This document shows, piece by piece, positions 1 through 7,763 of a DNA stretch of 64,000 nt. The DNA is from Modicisalibacter radicis (lineage in GTDB: Bacteria; Pseudomonadota; Gammaproteobacteria; Pseudomonadales; Halomonadaceae). Made by a program: the position numbers and the translations under genes. The stretch lies in assembly GCF_900961225.1 (NCBI RefSeq), contig NZ_CAAHFN010000044.1, positions 62,001-126,000 of the forward strand. The letters run 5' to 3'. How positions within the stretch are numbered: the first letter of the stretch is position 1; every line of letters starts with the position of its first letter. The notes under the pieces were generated by a model, which was not told the origin of the DNA, did not search any database, and was given only the letters and a program-made list of their open reading frames with translations.

Positions 1-1082
1 GCATCAACAGCGCCAAGGACGACGCCGCCGGTCAGGCCATCGCCAACCGCATGTCTTCACAGATCACCGGCCTGTCACAGGCCCAGCGTAACGCCAACGA
101 CGGTATCTCCGTCGCGCAGACCGCTGAAGGCGCGCTGAACCAGGTCAACGACAACCTGCAGCGTGTCCGCGAGCTGACCGTTCAGGCCCAGAACGGCACC
201 AACTCCCAGGACGACCTGACCTCCATCCAGAACGAGATCGGCCAGCGTCTCAACGAAATCAACCGTATCGCCGACCAGACCGACTTCAACGGCGTCAAGG
301 TCCTGGCCGACGACCAGAAACTGAGCATCCAGGTGGGCGCCAACGACGGCGAGTCCATCGAGATCAGCCTGAAGGAAATCACTTCCGGCACCCTCGGCCT
401 GGACAGCTTCAACGTCAACGGCCCGCAGGGCACCACTGCCGCTGCCTCTACCGCCAACTTCACGGCCGCTTATGGCGACTCCACTGGAATCACTGACAGT
501 GATGTCAACGACTTCGGCGACGATCTGGCAACCAAGCTGGGCATCGCTACCGGCTCCGTCGCGGCCGACACCGCTGACGCCTATGTCGATGAAGCCGGCA
601 ACTGGTACGCCCAGGTCGACATCAGCGCAGCCAGCGAAGCCGAATCACGCACGCTGGCAGCCCAGGGTATCAGCGTTGCCTCCGGTGCGACCGTTACCTT
701 CAGCGTTGCCCTGGACCCGCAGGACGCCGACGTCACTACCGATGCAACAGCTTCCTTCACGGTGGAAGGTTCCGAACTGAGCGCCAGCAGCCTGGTTTCC
801 GGTGCCACCGACGACCCGCTGAAGACGCTGGACTCCGCGCTGAGCACCGTCGACACCCTGCGCTCCGACCTGGGTGCGATCCAGAACCGCTTCGAGTCGG
901 CCATCACCAACCTGCAGACCAACGAGACCAACCTCTCGGCGGCCCGCTCACGCATCGAAGATGCCGACTACGCGACCGAAGTCTCCAACATGACTCGCGC
1001 GCAGATCCTGCAGCAGGCCGGTACGTCGGTCCTGGCACAGGCCAACCAGGTCCCGCAGAGCGTTCTGTCACTGCTGGGCTAA
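1..1082 (+). CDS. fliC: Flagellin, C-terminal part (5' end outside window)
   Basis: Structural subunit of the flagellar filament. The reading frame is open from base 3 and begins inside the conserved N-terminal D0/D1 helix (INSAKDDAAGQAIANR), so only a short N-terminal piece is missing. The D1 motif QRVRELTVQAQNG follows. A short, Thr/Ser/Ala-rich central domain lies at about bases 430-830. The C-terminal D1/D0 helices (RSRIEDADYATEVSNMTR) end in QSVLSLLG, typical of flagellins. A rho-independent terminator follows directly. The promoter and start lie left of the window. The downstream glycosyltransferase locus suggests that the surface-exposed central domain is glycosylated, which is inference. 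Confidence 0.97.
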   Translation, partial: INSAKDDAAGQAIANRMSSQITGLSQAQRNANDGISVAQTAEGALNQVNDNLQRVRELTVQAQNGTNSQDDLTSIQNEIGQRLNEINRIADQTDFNGVKVLADDQKLSIQVGANDGESIEISLKEITSGTLGLDSFNVNGPQGTTAAASTANFTAAYGDSTGITDSDVNDFGDDLATKLGIATGSVAADTADAYVDEAGNWYAQVDISAASEAESRTLAAQGISVASGATVTFSVALDPQDADVTTDATASFTVEGSELSASSLVSGATDDPLKTLDSALSTVDTLRSDLGAIQNRFESAITNLQTNETNLSAARSRIEDADYATEVSNMTRAQILQQAGTSVLAQANQVPQSVLSLLG

Positions 1083-1120
1083 TCAAGATCAGTACCCCCA
1101 CCCTGTAGTGGGGCTAGAGA

Positions 1121-1146
1121 AAGGCTGCCGAAAGGCAGCCTTTTTT
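1121..1146 (+). terminator. Rho-independent terminator of fliC
   Basis: Perfect 7-bp stem GGCTGCC / GGCAGCC (1123-1129 and 1134-1140) with a GAAA tetraloop, flanked by AA and followed by six T residues. This is the strongest intrinsic terminator seen in the window. It separates fliC from the downstream modification genes. Confidence 0.93.
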
Positions 1147-1241
1147 GATAATAGCGCCTAAACCCGCTCTATTTGAGATTTCGCCGCTTCATCACGAAGG
1201 TAGCATTGAGGGAATCGTCAAAGCCCCGAGTATGTTCCGCC

Positions 1242-4200
1242 ATGAGCAAGCCGAAGAACCGCAAGCAGCCCAGCATGCCCGCTCGACACAAGAGCCGCCA
1301 AGGGTCCGCGACACTGTCCGAAGCCCGGAAATTGACACAGCGTCAGCCCGACAATGCCCACGGCTGGAAGACCCTGGGCGCGCGCTTGCATGATGAGGCA
1401 CTATTCGACGAGGCTATTGCAGCGCTCGGGCGCGCCCATCACCTCACGCCAGACGACCACGAGGTTTACGCGCTGACGGCAAAGGCCGTTCACAAAAAAG
1501 GCAAGTTTGAAGACGCCGTTGCCCTGCTGCGCAAATCGCTCGAGATCAAGCCCGACTACGCCAGGGCCCACCATTACCTGGCCTACCTGCTGTACAACAA
1601 GGACGATAGTCACGGCGCCTTGCCACATATTGATAAAGCCTGCGAACTCGAACCGCAGAACCATGAATACCTGACCACCCAGGGCAACATACTGACCAGG
1701 TTGCACCGATACGGCGATGCAATAAGCGCCCTGGAAAAAGCCATTGCAATCGCACCCCGGAAATATTTTGCCTGGAATAACCTGGGCAACCTGATGAAGG
1801 ATACCGGCCGCCTCGAAAAGGCGCTGCATAACTATCACAAAGCACTGGAAGTCAATCCCGGCGCCCTAGCGTCTTTTTCCAATATCATAACCACCCTGCA
1901 TTACCACCCTGGTTACGGCGCAGCGGATATTTTCAGCGTTTGCAAGGAGTGGGATGCACGCTTCGCCCCCGCATCCGTTCCGGGAAGGCCCGTACCAAGC
2001 GATCTGGCACCCAATCGCCGTCTCAGAATCGGCATGTTTTCAGACGGCTTCCGCGGCCATCCGGTAGGCTGGATGATAACGCGCGCCCTGGAGCACACAG
2101 CAGCCTCTGAAGTCGAGTTTTATCTCTACAGCACAACCAATGCAGAAGACCCTATAACCGATCGACTCAAAAAAGTCTCTACCAAGTGGCTGGCTGTTCA
2201 GCACCTCCCCGACGCGGAATTCGCACAGGTCGTTCGCGACGACAAGATCGATATACTGATCGACCTGAGCGGCCACAACTCGGGAAACAAGATGCTGACA
2301 ATGGCAATGCAGCCTGCCCCGCTGCTCGTCAAATGGGTCGGTGGGCTCATAAACACCATGGGCATCAAGACCATTGACTACCTGATCAGCGACAGCGTGG
2401 AAACCCCGCCTGGAGTCGACGCGCTTTATGTCGAAAAACTGATAAGGTTTCCCGACGACTATGTGTGCTATGAGCCGCCGGGTTATTGCCCCGATACGCA
2501 ACCGCTTCCGGCCCTGGAAAATGGCTTCATCACCCTGGGATGTTTCAACAACCCCACCAAGGTCAACACCATTGCGCTGGCCGAATGGGCAAGAATCATG
2601 CAGCAACTGCCTGACTCCCGGCTGCTTCTCAAGGGCATGCAGTACAACAGTGAAGAACTCTGCAGGGAATTCCGTGATTTCATGGAAAGCCAAGGCATTG
2701 CAGCGGACCGGCTTGTCATCGAAGGCCCCTCCGCTCATAGAGAACTGTTGAACAGCTACAATCGAGTGGATATCGCGCTGGATCCCTGGCCCTACTCCGG
2801 CGGATTGACCACCTGCGAAGCCTTCATGATGGGCGTTCCCGTGGTCACCCTGCCCGGGCCTACCTTTGCCGGGCGGCACTCGGCCACTCATCTCGTCAAT
2901 GCCGGCATGCCCGAGCTGGTCGTCGACAGCTGGGCCGAATATCGCGAGCGCGTCATCGAACTTGCCAGCGATCTGGAGAGTCTGAGCACCATCCGCCGGC
3001 ATCTGCGTGACGTATTGCTGCAATCCCCGGTATGCGACGCGTCACGTTTCGCCAAGCATTTTACCACGGCCATGCGCGCCATCTGGCAGCGCTATTGCGA
3101 AGACAGGCACCCTGCGGCGTTGACACTGGACAAGAACGGTGTCGCAACGTTCGAGGGCGAAGATCATCCCGTCGAGATTCTCCGCGCCGAACCGCTGGAA
3201 GGCGATCGAAACGATTTCAAATGGCAATTCGAAGGCGCCGTTACCGTTCTCGATAACGGTGCCGTACTCGCCAGCACATCCAACGCCGACAGGCTACTCC
3301 AGTTGGGAGCTTTCGCGATGGTCGCATTCGACCCGGCCAGCAAGGTTAACGATGCCGAACGGCTCAAGGCAGCCGGCGAACTCCACCACTACCCACACGT
3401 GGCGTTGGGTGACGGCAATCAGGCCACGCTGTACGCCTGCCTGGAGCCTTCGATGAGCGCCACGCTGCGCCCGTTGCAATCCATCGAGACGCTGTTCGGC
3501 AAGGAAGCAGGCCCCAGGGTGCTGACAGAATTGCCGATCAGCACCATCCAGCTCGACAGGATCGAGGGACTGGAAGCGATCGACTGGCTCCTCCTGGACA
3601 ACATGAACGATAGTCTGGCCGTACTGGAGCATGGCGAGCAGGCACTCGCCGATACCCTGCTCATCCAGGCCCGGGTCAATTTCCAGCCGACCCATGAGAA
3701 CCAGCCGGAACTGACGCTCGTAAGTCACTGGATGGCCCGCCATGGGTTCCGCTTCTATCGACTCAACGACCCCGAACACCTGAGCCATCTGCCCCAGCGC
3801 GACGACCTGATTCAGCAGCAAGCCACCCAGCTTGCGAGTGCCGATGCGCTTTATATCCCCAATGCAGAGCGCATGGCTGCATTGTCGGATAACCAGCGGA
3901 TGAAGCTGGCATTCATCCTGCATACGGTTTATGGGGTGAAGGACCTGGCGCATGCATTGATTAGTCAGGTAGAGGAGGAAAAGGCTCAAGAGTATCTGAG
4001 GGAAGAGAGCATCATTTCTTCCATCATGAGCACTAACGCTGAAGCAATACCGACCCACAGGCCTGTATCGCGTGCGGCTTCCCATACCATGAACGAAAAC
4101 ATATCGGAAGATATAGACAACCTGTTGCAGCAAGACCCTGGCTCTCCTGATAGTGCTTACGCTCAAGGTGTTTCCGACAATGGCGTCGTTTCAAGAACAC

Positions 4201-5075
4201 TTGAGGCTGAGGCGCCTAGCGAGGCTACAACAACCGTCAATTCATGGGAGCTGGAGGATGCCATTCATGTGACAGATATTGGTGCAAACCCCATAGATGG
4301 CACGCCACCTTACGCTGGACTATTGAATGAAGGTGTAGTGAGGCTCGTGGGCTTTGAACCACAGAAAGACGCCCTGCAAAAGCTACAATCGATGCAAGGG
4401 CCCAATGAAACCTACCTGCCCTATGCTGTAGGCACAGGAGAGGAGTCTAAACTTTATCTGTGCCAGGCTTCGGGCATGACTTCGACCCTGAAGCCAAACG
4501 ACAATGTACTCAACCATTTCCAGGGCTACCCCATTTGGGGGAAGGTCAAAGCCATTGAAGAAATCGCCACCGTTAGACTCGACGACATTGAGGCCATCGA
4601 AAAAATTGATTGGCTGAAGATCGATATACAGGGTGGAGAATTAAACGTTTTCAAGAACGCTGAAGAAAAACTCAAGGACACCTTGATCATCCAGACAGAA
4701 GTAAACTTCATCAGCCTTTACGAAAATCAGCCCCTGTTTGCTGAAATTGATCAATGGATGCGTCGACATGGCTTCATGCTGCACACGCTACTTGAGCAAA
4801 GAAAACGCCTGTATGCGCCGATGAAAATCAACAACGGCATTCATCAGGGAATCAACCAGCTCACTACCGCGGATGCCGTGTATATCAAGGACATCAACAG
4901 TATTGAAAAACTTCCTCTATCCAGCCGCAAGAAGCTTGCCATTATACTCAGCAAGGCTTATGGAAGCCACGATCTAGCTTACCGGTTGATGTTCAAGGAA
5001 AAAGACTTTGACAAAAATCTATTCTTCAAAAAAGTCATCGGAAAAAACATCAAAGCCATAACGGTGGACAATTAA
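1242..5075 (+). CDS. TPR / SPINDLY-type O-glycosyltransferase fused to two FkbM-like methyltransferase modules; probable flagellin glycosylation enzyme
   Basis: About 1277 residues from ATG 1242. An upstream in-frame TTG at 1173 is possible but sits just after the fliC terminator and is less likely. Residues ~30-230 are TPR repeats (e.g. AWNNLGNLMKDTGRLEKALHNY). Residues ~255-620 are an OGT/SPINDLY (Glyco_transf_41) catalytic region with the characteristic DPWPYSGGLTTCEA and GRHSATHL motifs. Residues ~625-910 and ~1003-1260 are two homologous FkbM-type modules sharing DTLxIQ, VNF, ENQP, WM-RHGF and ADAxYI. The second copy keeps the SAM site DIGANP, FEP and KIDIQGGE; the first has lost them (LDNGAV, LLLDNMND). 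Its position after fliC suggests O-glycosylation and methyl capping of flagellin (inference). The C-terminal third is visibly AT-richer than the rest. Confidence 0.85.
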   Translation: MSKPKNRKQPSMPARHKSRQGSATLSEARKLTQRQPDNAHGWKTLGARLHDEALFDEAIAALGRAHHLTPDDHEVYALTAKAVHKKGKFEDAVALLRKSLEIKPDYARAHHYLAYLLYNKDDSHGALPHIDKACELEPQNHEYLTTQGNILTRLHRYGDAISALEKAIAIAPRKYFAWNNLGNLMKDTGRLEKALHNYHKALEVNPGALASFSNIITTLHYHPGYGAADIFSVCKEWDARFAPASVPGRPVPSDLAPNRRLRIGMFSDGFRGHPVGWMITRALEHTAASEVEFYLYSTTNAEDPITDRLKKVSTKWLAVQHLPDAEFAQVVRDDKIDILIDLSGHNSGNKMLTMAMQPAPLLVKWVGGLINTMGIKTIDYLISDSVETPPGVDALYVEKLIRFPDDYVCYEPPGYCPDTQPLPALENGFITLGCFNNPTKVNTIALAEWARIMQQLPDSRLLLKGMQYNSEELCREFRDFMESQGIAADRLVIEGPSAHRELLNSYNRVDIALDPWPYSGGLTTCEAFMMGVPVVTLPGPTFAGRHSATHLVNAGMPELVVDSWAEYRERVIELASDLESLSTIRRHLRDVLLQSPVCDASRFAKHFTTAMRAIWQRYCEDRHPAALTLDKNGVATFEGEDHPVEILRAEPLEGDRNDFKWQFEGAVTVLDNGAVLASTSNADRLLQLGAFAMVAFDPASKVNDAERLKAAGELHHYPHVALGDGNQATLYACLEPSMSATLRPLQSIETLFGKEAGPRVLTELPISTIQLDRIEGLEAIDWLLLDNMNDSLAVLEHGEQALADTLLIQARVNFQPTHENQPELTLVSHWMARHGFRFYRLNDPEHLSHLPQRDDLIQQQATQLASADALYIPNAERMAALSDNQRMKLAFILHTVYGVKDLAHALISQVEEEKAQEYLREESIISSIMSTNAEAIPTHRPVSRAASHTMNENISEDIDNLLQQDPGSPDSAYAQGVSDNGVVSRTLEAEAPSEATTTVNSWELEDAIHVTDIGANPIDGTPPYAGLLNEGVVRLVGFEPQKDALQKLQSMQGPNETYLPYAVGTGEESKLYLCQASGMTSTLKPNDNVLNHFQGYPIWGKVKAIEEIATVRLDDIEAIEKIDWLKIDIQGGELNVFKNAEEKLKDTLIIQTEVNFISLYENQPLFAEIDQWMRRHGFMLHTLLEQRKRLYAPMKINNGIHQGINQLTTADAVYIKDINSIEKLPLSSRKKLAIILSKAYGSHDLAYRLMFKEKDFDKNLFFKKVIGKNIKAITVDN

Positions 5076-5076
5076 A

Positions 5077-5598
5077 ATGGCCAATGAAACTAGAAAAAAA
5101 AAGCAGGAGTCCCAATTCCTGAGCTACCTGCGTACAGCAGACAAAAGCGACTTGCAAGTCCTGGCAAAGCTTTTAGCACCGTACCTTGCCGATACTGATT
5201 TGCGACAATGCAAAATTTGGGGGGACCGTAACCGCCTCCATTTGGAAAATATCACGATACCCATTAACGACTTGCTCCTGAACACGCGCTCCGGCCACAT
5301 AACCATAGAGAAAGACTGTTTCTTTGGGCACCGCTGCATGTTGTTAACAGGCACACACGACTATGAAAAGCTGGGCAAGGAAAGGTTGGCTGCGGTGCCA
5401 AGCAGTGGCCGAGACATCCATATCAAAGAAGGTGTATGGTTAGGCTCTGGCGTGACCGTATTAGGTCCAGCGACAATAGGAGAAAACGCAGTCATTGCTG
5501 CGGGCAGCTTGGTGACAGGCGATGTCCCTCCCAATACGATAATGGCAGGCCATCCCGCAAAGCCCATTAAGAAAATCGATGGTTCCGAGCTGGACTAG
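5077..5598 (+). CDS. Hexapeptide-repeat (left-handed beta-helix) acyltransferase
   Basis: 173 residues, starting one base after the stop of the glycosyltransferase, so almost certainly co-transcribed and translationally coupled. Residues ~60-165 carry hexapeptide repeats (e.g. ITIEKDCFFG, VWLGSGVTVLGPATIGENAVIAAGSLVTGDVPPNTIMAGHPAKPIK split by turns). TGTHDY gives the probable catalytic His94. The family (WbbJ / maltose O-acetyltransferase type) transfers acetyl from acetyl-CoA to a sugar hydroxyl. Here it likely O-acylates a flagellin glycan or its precursor (inference). Base composition is low in GC compared with the rest of the window, like the second FkbM module just upstream. Confidence 0.85.
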   Translation: MANETRKKKQESQFLSYLRTADKSDLQVLAKLLAPYLADTDLRQCKIWGDRNRLHLENITIPINDLLLNTRSGHITIEKDCFFGHRCMLLTGTHDYEKLGKERLAAVPSSGRDIHIKEGVWLGSGVTVLGPATIGENAVIAAGSLVTGDVPPNTIMAGHPAKPIKKIDGSELD

Positions 5599-5742
5599 AT
5601 GTCTATTGCGTCAAAACACTGCATTTTCCGGCAAGGCAGTTATTATAGACGACTGCAGTGCCTGTGTTCGCATGGAGACATCAAACATCTCAGCTATCGC
5701 CTTCATCCTGCCTTAAAAAATGCACTCATAAAAGGTAATGAC

Positions 5743-6099
5743 ATGCCAAAAGCGAAAAACAGGATTACCGCACGCGAGCTCATCCACACTATCATCCCCA
5801 AACTGAAAGCCATGGAAAAGCTTGTCGGCGATACGCTTCTTGTCCTGCTCGAGACGGCGGGTGACGAAGAGGAGCGCAACCGGCGGTTGCTGCAACGCCA
5901 GGAGTTCGAGCTGGAGGTCACCATGATCCGTATGAATCTCGACCACCTGATGAAGCGCTACGCCAGGGAGATCCAGGAGGTGGTCGACGCCACCGACGAT
6001 CGCCCGGGCGCCATCTTGCAGCTGGACCAGCATGAGCGCTTGGCCATCGAAAACGCCAGGCAATTATATGAGCGCGTACAGGCGATCCAGACCGCCTGA
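5743..6099 (+). CDS. Small helical protein of unknown function in the flagellin-modification locus
   Basis: 118 residues from ATG 5743, chosen because AAAGGT lies six bases upstream; the open frame extends back to 5599 but without a ribosome site. The protein is charged and almost entirely predicted alpha-helix, with no Cys, signal peptide or membrane segment. Typical stretches are LIHTIIPKLKAMEKLVGDTL and EEERNRRLLQRQEFELEV. I do not recognise the family. Size and position after fliC would fit a flagellar chaperone-like (FliT-type) protein, but there is no sequence resemblance that I can claim. The 144 bases between it and the acyltransferase are AT-rich and could contain a promoter; no convincing one was seen. 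Confidence 0.7.
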   Translation: MPKAKNRITARELIHTIIPKLKAMEKLVGDTLLVLLETAGDEEERNRRLLQRQEFELEVTMIRMNLDHLMKRYAREIQEVVDATDDRPGAILQLDQHERLAIENARQLYERVQAIQTA

Positions 6100-6177
6100 C
6101 CGATCGCTGATTCAGATGCGCCAAGGCACAGGCATTCCGAGATAGCTACGTTGGGTCACCTACAGTGTCTGGCCTGC

Positions 6178-6492
6178 TCACGCAGCATGCAATGGCTTGA
6201 TTCGGGCAACCTCATCGCTGACCGATTGAGCTGCGTTCCACAAATCAAGGGCGCGCTGCGCATTCAGCCAAAACTCAGGAGAATTATCGAACAAACGACC
6301 AAGCCGAAGAGCCATTTCGGGGCTGACGGCGCGACGTTCACGCAACAGCTCATTTACCGACTGACGGGAAACACCCAAGGACTCAGCCAGCCGAGTGACG
6401 CTCAGGCCATAGTCCGGAATAAAGTCTTCTCTCAGCATTTCACCAGGATGAGTCGGCTTACGTTGCATACCGGCATCATTAGGAATACTCAT
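6178..6492 (-). CDS. higA: Antitoxin HigA (HTH-XRE / VapI family)
   Basis: 104 residues from the ATG at 6492, chosen because GAGGAGG (6501-6507) sits at proper distance; the frame continues upstream into higB. HPGEMLREDF and the helix-turn-helix at residues ~31-55 (SVTRLAESLGVSRQSVNELL) are typical of the HigA family, as is the following ALRLGRLFDNSPEFWLNAQ. HigA neutralises HigB and represses the shared promoter. It is the second gene of the operon, the order usual for higBA. The ribosome site partly overlaps the higB stop codon, so the two are likely translationally coupled. Confidence 0.92.
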   Translation of the reverse strand: MSIPNDAGMQRKPTHPGEMLREDFIPDYGLSVTRLAESLGVSRQSVNELLRERRAVSPEMALRLGRLFDNSPEFWLNAQRALDLWNAAQSVSDEVARIKPLHAA

Positions 6493-6505
6493 GTTAGCCA
6501 CCTCC

Positions 6506-6787
6506 TCAGTGGTAATCGCATACTTCCACGTCGTAAGCATCGCCGTCCTCAAAACGAAAGCAAATACGCCATTGATCGTTTATTGAAATAGCATGTTGAC
6601 CCTGCCTGTCACCAGAAAGCGGATGAAGTCGATTACCGGGCGGTACCTTCAAATCCTCAAGTTGCTCTGCGAAATGCACGTATTCCAGCTTTCGGGCAGC
6701 TCGTGGAGCAACATCCTGAGGAAATTTCTTCGCCTTTCCCCTGGAGTAAAGCTCTCGAGTGCGCTTGTCCGCGAAGGTCTTGATCAT
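6506..6787 (-). CDS. higB: Toxin HigB (RelE-fold mRNA interferase)
   Basis: 93 residues from ATG 6787, a usual HigB length. An in-frame TTG at 6796 is excluded because it lies inside the -10 box. The C-terminal half GNRLHPLSGDRQGQHAISIN-DQWRICFRF is the family signature. HigB cleaves mRNA at the ribosome. Only 13 bases separate its stop from the higA start. The promoter lies immediately upstream and predicts a transcript with almost no 5' leader, with only a weak AGG near the ATG. The pair sits between the flagellin-modification genes and the flgO lipoprotein genes, in opposite orientation to both. Confidence 0.92.
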   Translation of the reverse strand: MIKTFADKRTRELYSRGKAKKFPQDVAPRAARKLEYVHFAEQLEDLKVPPGNRLHPLSGDRQGQHAISINDQWRICFRFEDGDAYDVEVCDYH

Positions 6788-6790
6788 GCC

Positions 6791-6808
6791 TGACAATGTA
6801 ATCTGTCA
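6791..6808 (-). promoter_or_regulatory. Palindromic operator over the higBA -10 box
   Basis: Inverted repeat TGACA-N8-TGTCA spanning the -10 box of the higBA promoter. Further TGACA-like half sites occur just upstream (around 6803-6824). HigA proteins are HTH repressors of their own operon, so this is the probable autoregulatory operator. The binding assignment is inference. Confidence 0.6.
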
Positions 6809-6823
6809 CGTTACGAATGTCAA
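6795..6823 (-). promoter_or_regulatory. Sigma-70 promoter of higBA
   Basis: Read on the minus strand: perfect -35 TTGACA (6823-6818), 17-base spacer, -10 TACATT (6800-6795). The expected start point (about 6788-6789) falls directly at the higB ATG at 6787, giving a leaderless or near-leaderless mRNA. Confidence 0.75.
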
Positions 6824-6966
6824 TCAGGCATGATGCCGTTGGTGATGCATTGACTCACAATCAAGATACGAGCGCTGCCGGGATCATGGCGCCTGGCGCA
6901 TCATTCGGAAACGCGTTTCCACCCCATACCGCCCGAACCCCGTCCCGGGCCGGCAGACTGTATGTA

Positions 6967-6993
6967 TAAAGTTTGCTTTCAACCGGCCGATAG
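6967..6993 (+). promoter_or_regulatory. FliA (sigma-28) class III flagellar promoter
   Basis: TAAAGTTT (6967-6974), exactly 11 bases, then GCCGATAG (6986-6993). This matches the enteric sigma-28 consensus TAAAGTTT-N11-GCCGATAA at 15 of 16 positions. It lies about 98 bases upstream of the first lipoprotein gene and reads toward it, placing the lipoprotein pair in the late flagellar regulon. The rest of the 6797-7090 gap, apart from the higBA promoter, shows no gene. Confidence 0.9.
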
Positions 6994-7090
6994 GATTCAT
7001 AACGTTGCGTCGTGAGCATGGCGCCGGCCGCGTCTCCAGCCGGGCGCGCGCAGAATCCGGCTCGATAAAACCTAGAACCAGGGATCCTTC

Positions 7091-7750
7091 ATGGTACGCA
7101 GACTTCTCCTCACCGGCCTGGGCAGTTCGTTGCTGCTGAGCGGTTGCTTCGTCGCCAATACCTCGCAGGCACCGATGGCGACGACCTACCCCTACAGTGA
7201 GCAGCAGAAAATGCAGGCGGCCCATCACTGGGACGTGCTGGCGGAGTACGAGGCGGCAGGCATGCTGCGTAGCACCGCGCTGCGCGGGCGTTCGCTGTTC
7301 ATCAACCCCACGCATGCCGATTCGACGTTCGCGCAGAGCTTCGGCGACCTGCTCACCAGTCAGCTGGTATCGAACGGCGCGCTGGTGCGTACCGACCCGA
7401 TCAACGCCGCCCAGGTCGATTACCGCGTTCAGCTGGTCGAGCACAAGGACCGCGATTTCGTGCGCGCACCGGTGGGCACCTGGACGGCGCTGAGCACGGG
7501 CATCGCCGTGGCCACGCTACCCATCAACAACTGGAGCGAGCCGGCACTGGCAGTGATCCCCGGCGCCGCCCTGATCGACGCCTTCAGCGGCAGCTGGGAA
7601 GACGTCAGCAGTCAGGAGGTGATCGTGACCACCCAGGTCAGCGAGAGCAATCGCATCCTGTATTCGTCGTCGAACATCTATTACATCAACGGCGGGGATG
7701 CAGGCCAGTACGAAGCGCCGAAGCAACTGCCCGTGACCGACGCCTGGTGA
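7091..7750 (+). CDS. Outer-membrane lipoprotein of unknown function, flagellar regulon
   Basis: 219 residues. The N-terminus is a lipoprotein signal peptide with the lipobox L-S-G-C ending at Cys19. AGGGA precedes the ATG at normal spacing. The mature protein has no recognised enzymatic motif. A segment around residues 75-125 (FAQSFGDLLTSQLVSNGALV, then YRVQLVEH) resembles in style the FlgO-like protein encoded next, suggesting distant kinship (inference). It sits behind a near-perfect FliA promoter and 13 bases before flgO. A role in the outer-membrane collar around the flagellar basal body, as for FlgO/FlgP/FlgT in Vibrio, is plausible but unproven. Confidence 0.8.
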   Translation: MVRRLLLTGLGSSLLLSGCFVANTSQAPMATTYPYSEQQKMQAAHHWDVLAEYEAAGMLRSTALRGRSLFINPTHADSTFAQSFGDLLTSQLVSNGALVRTDPINAAQVDYRVQLVEHKDRDFVRAPVGTWTALSTGIAVATLPINNWSEPALAVIPGAALIDAFSGSWEDVSSQEVIVTTQVSESNRILYSSSNIYYINGGDAGQYEAPKQLPVTDAW

Positions 7751-7763
7751 GGAGCCCCCTTTC

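Noticed and set aside
1173..1241. TTG start of the large glycosyltransferase
   Set aside because: It would add 23 atypical residues and lies only 27 bases after the fliC terminator; ATG 1242 fits the start of a disordered basic tail before the TPRs, although neither start has a strong ribosome site.
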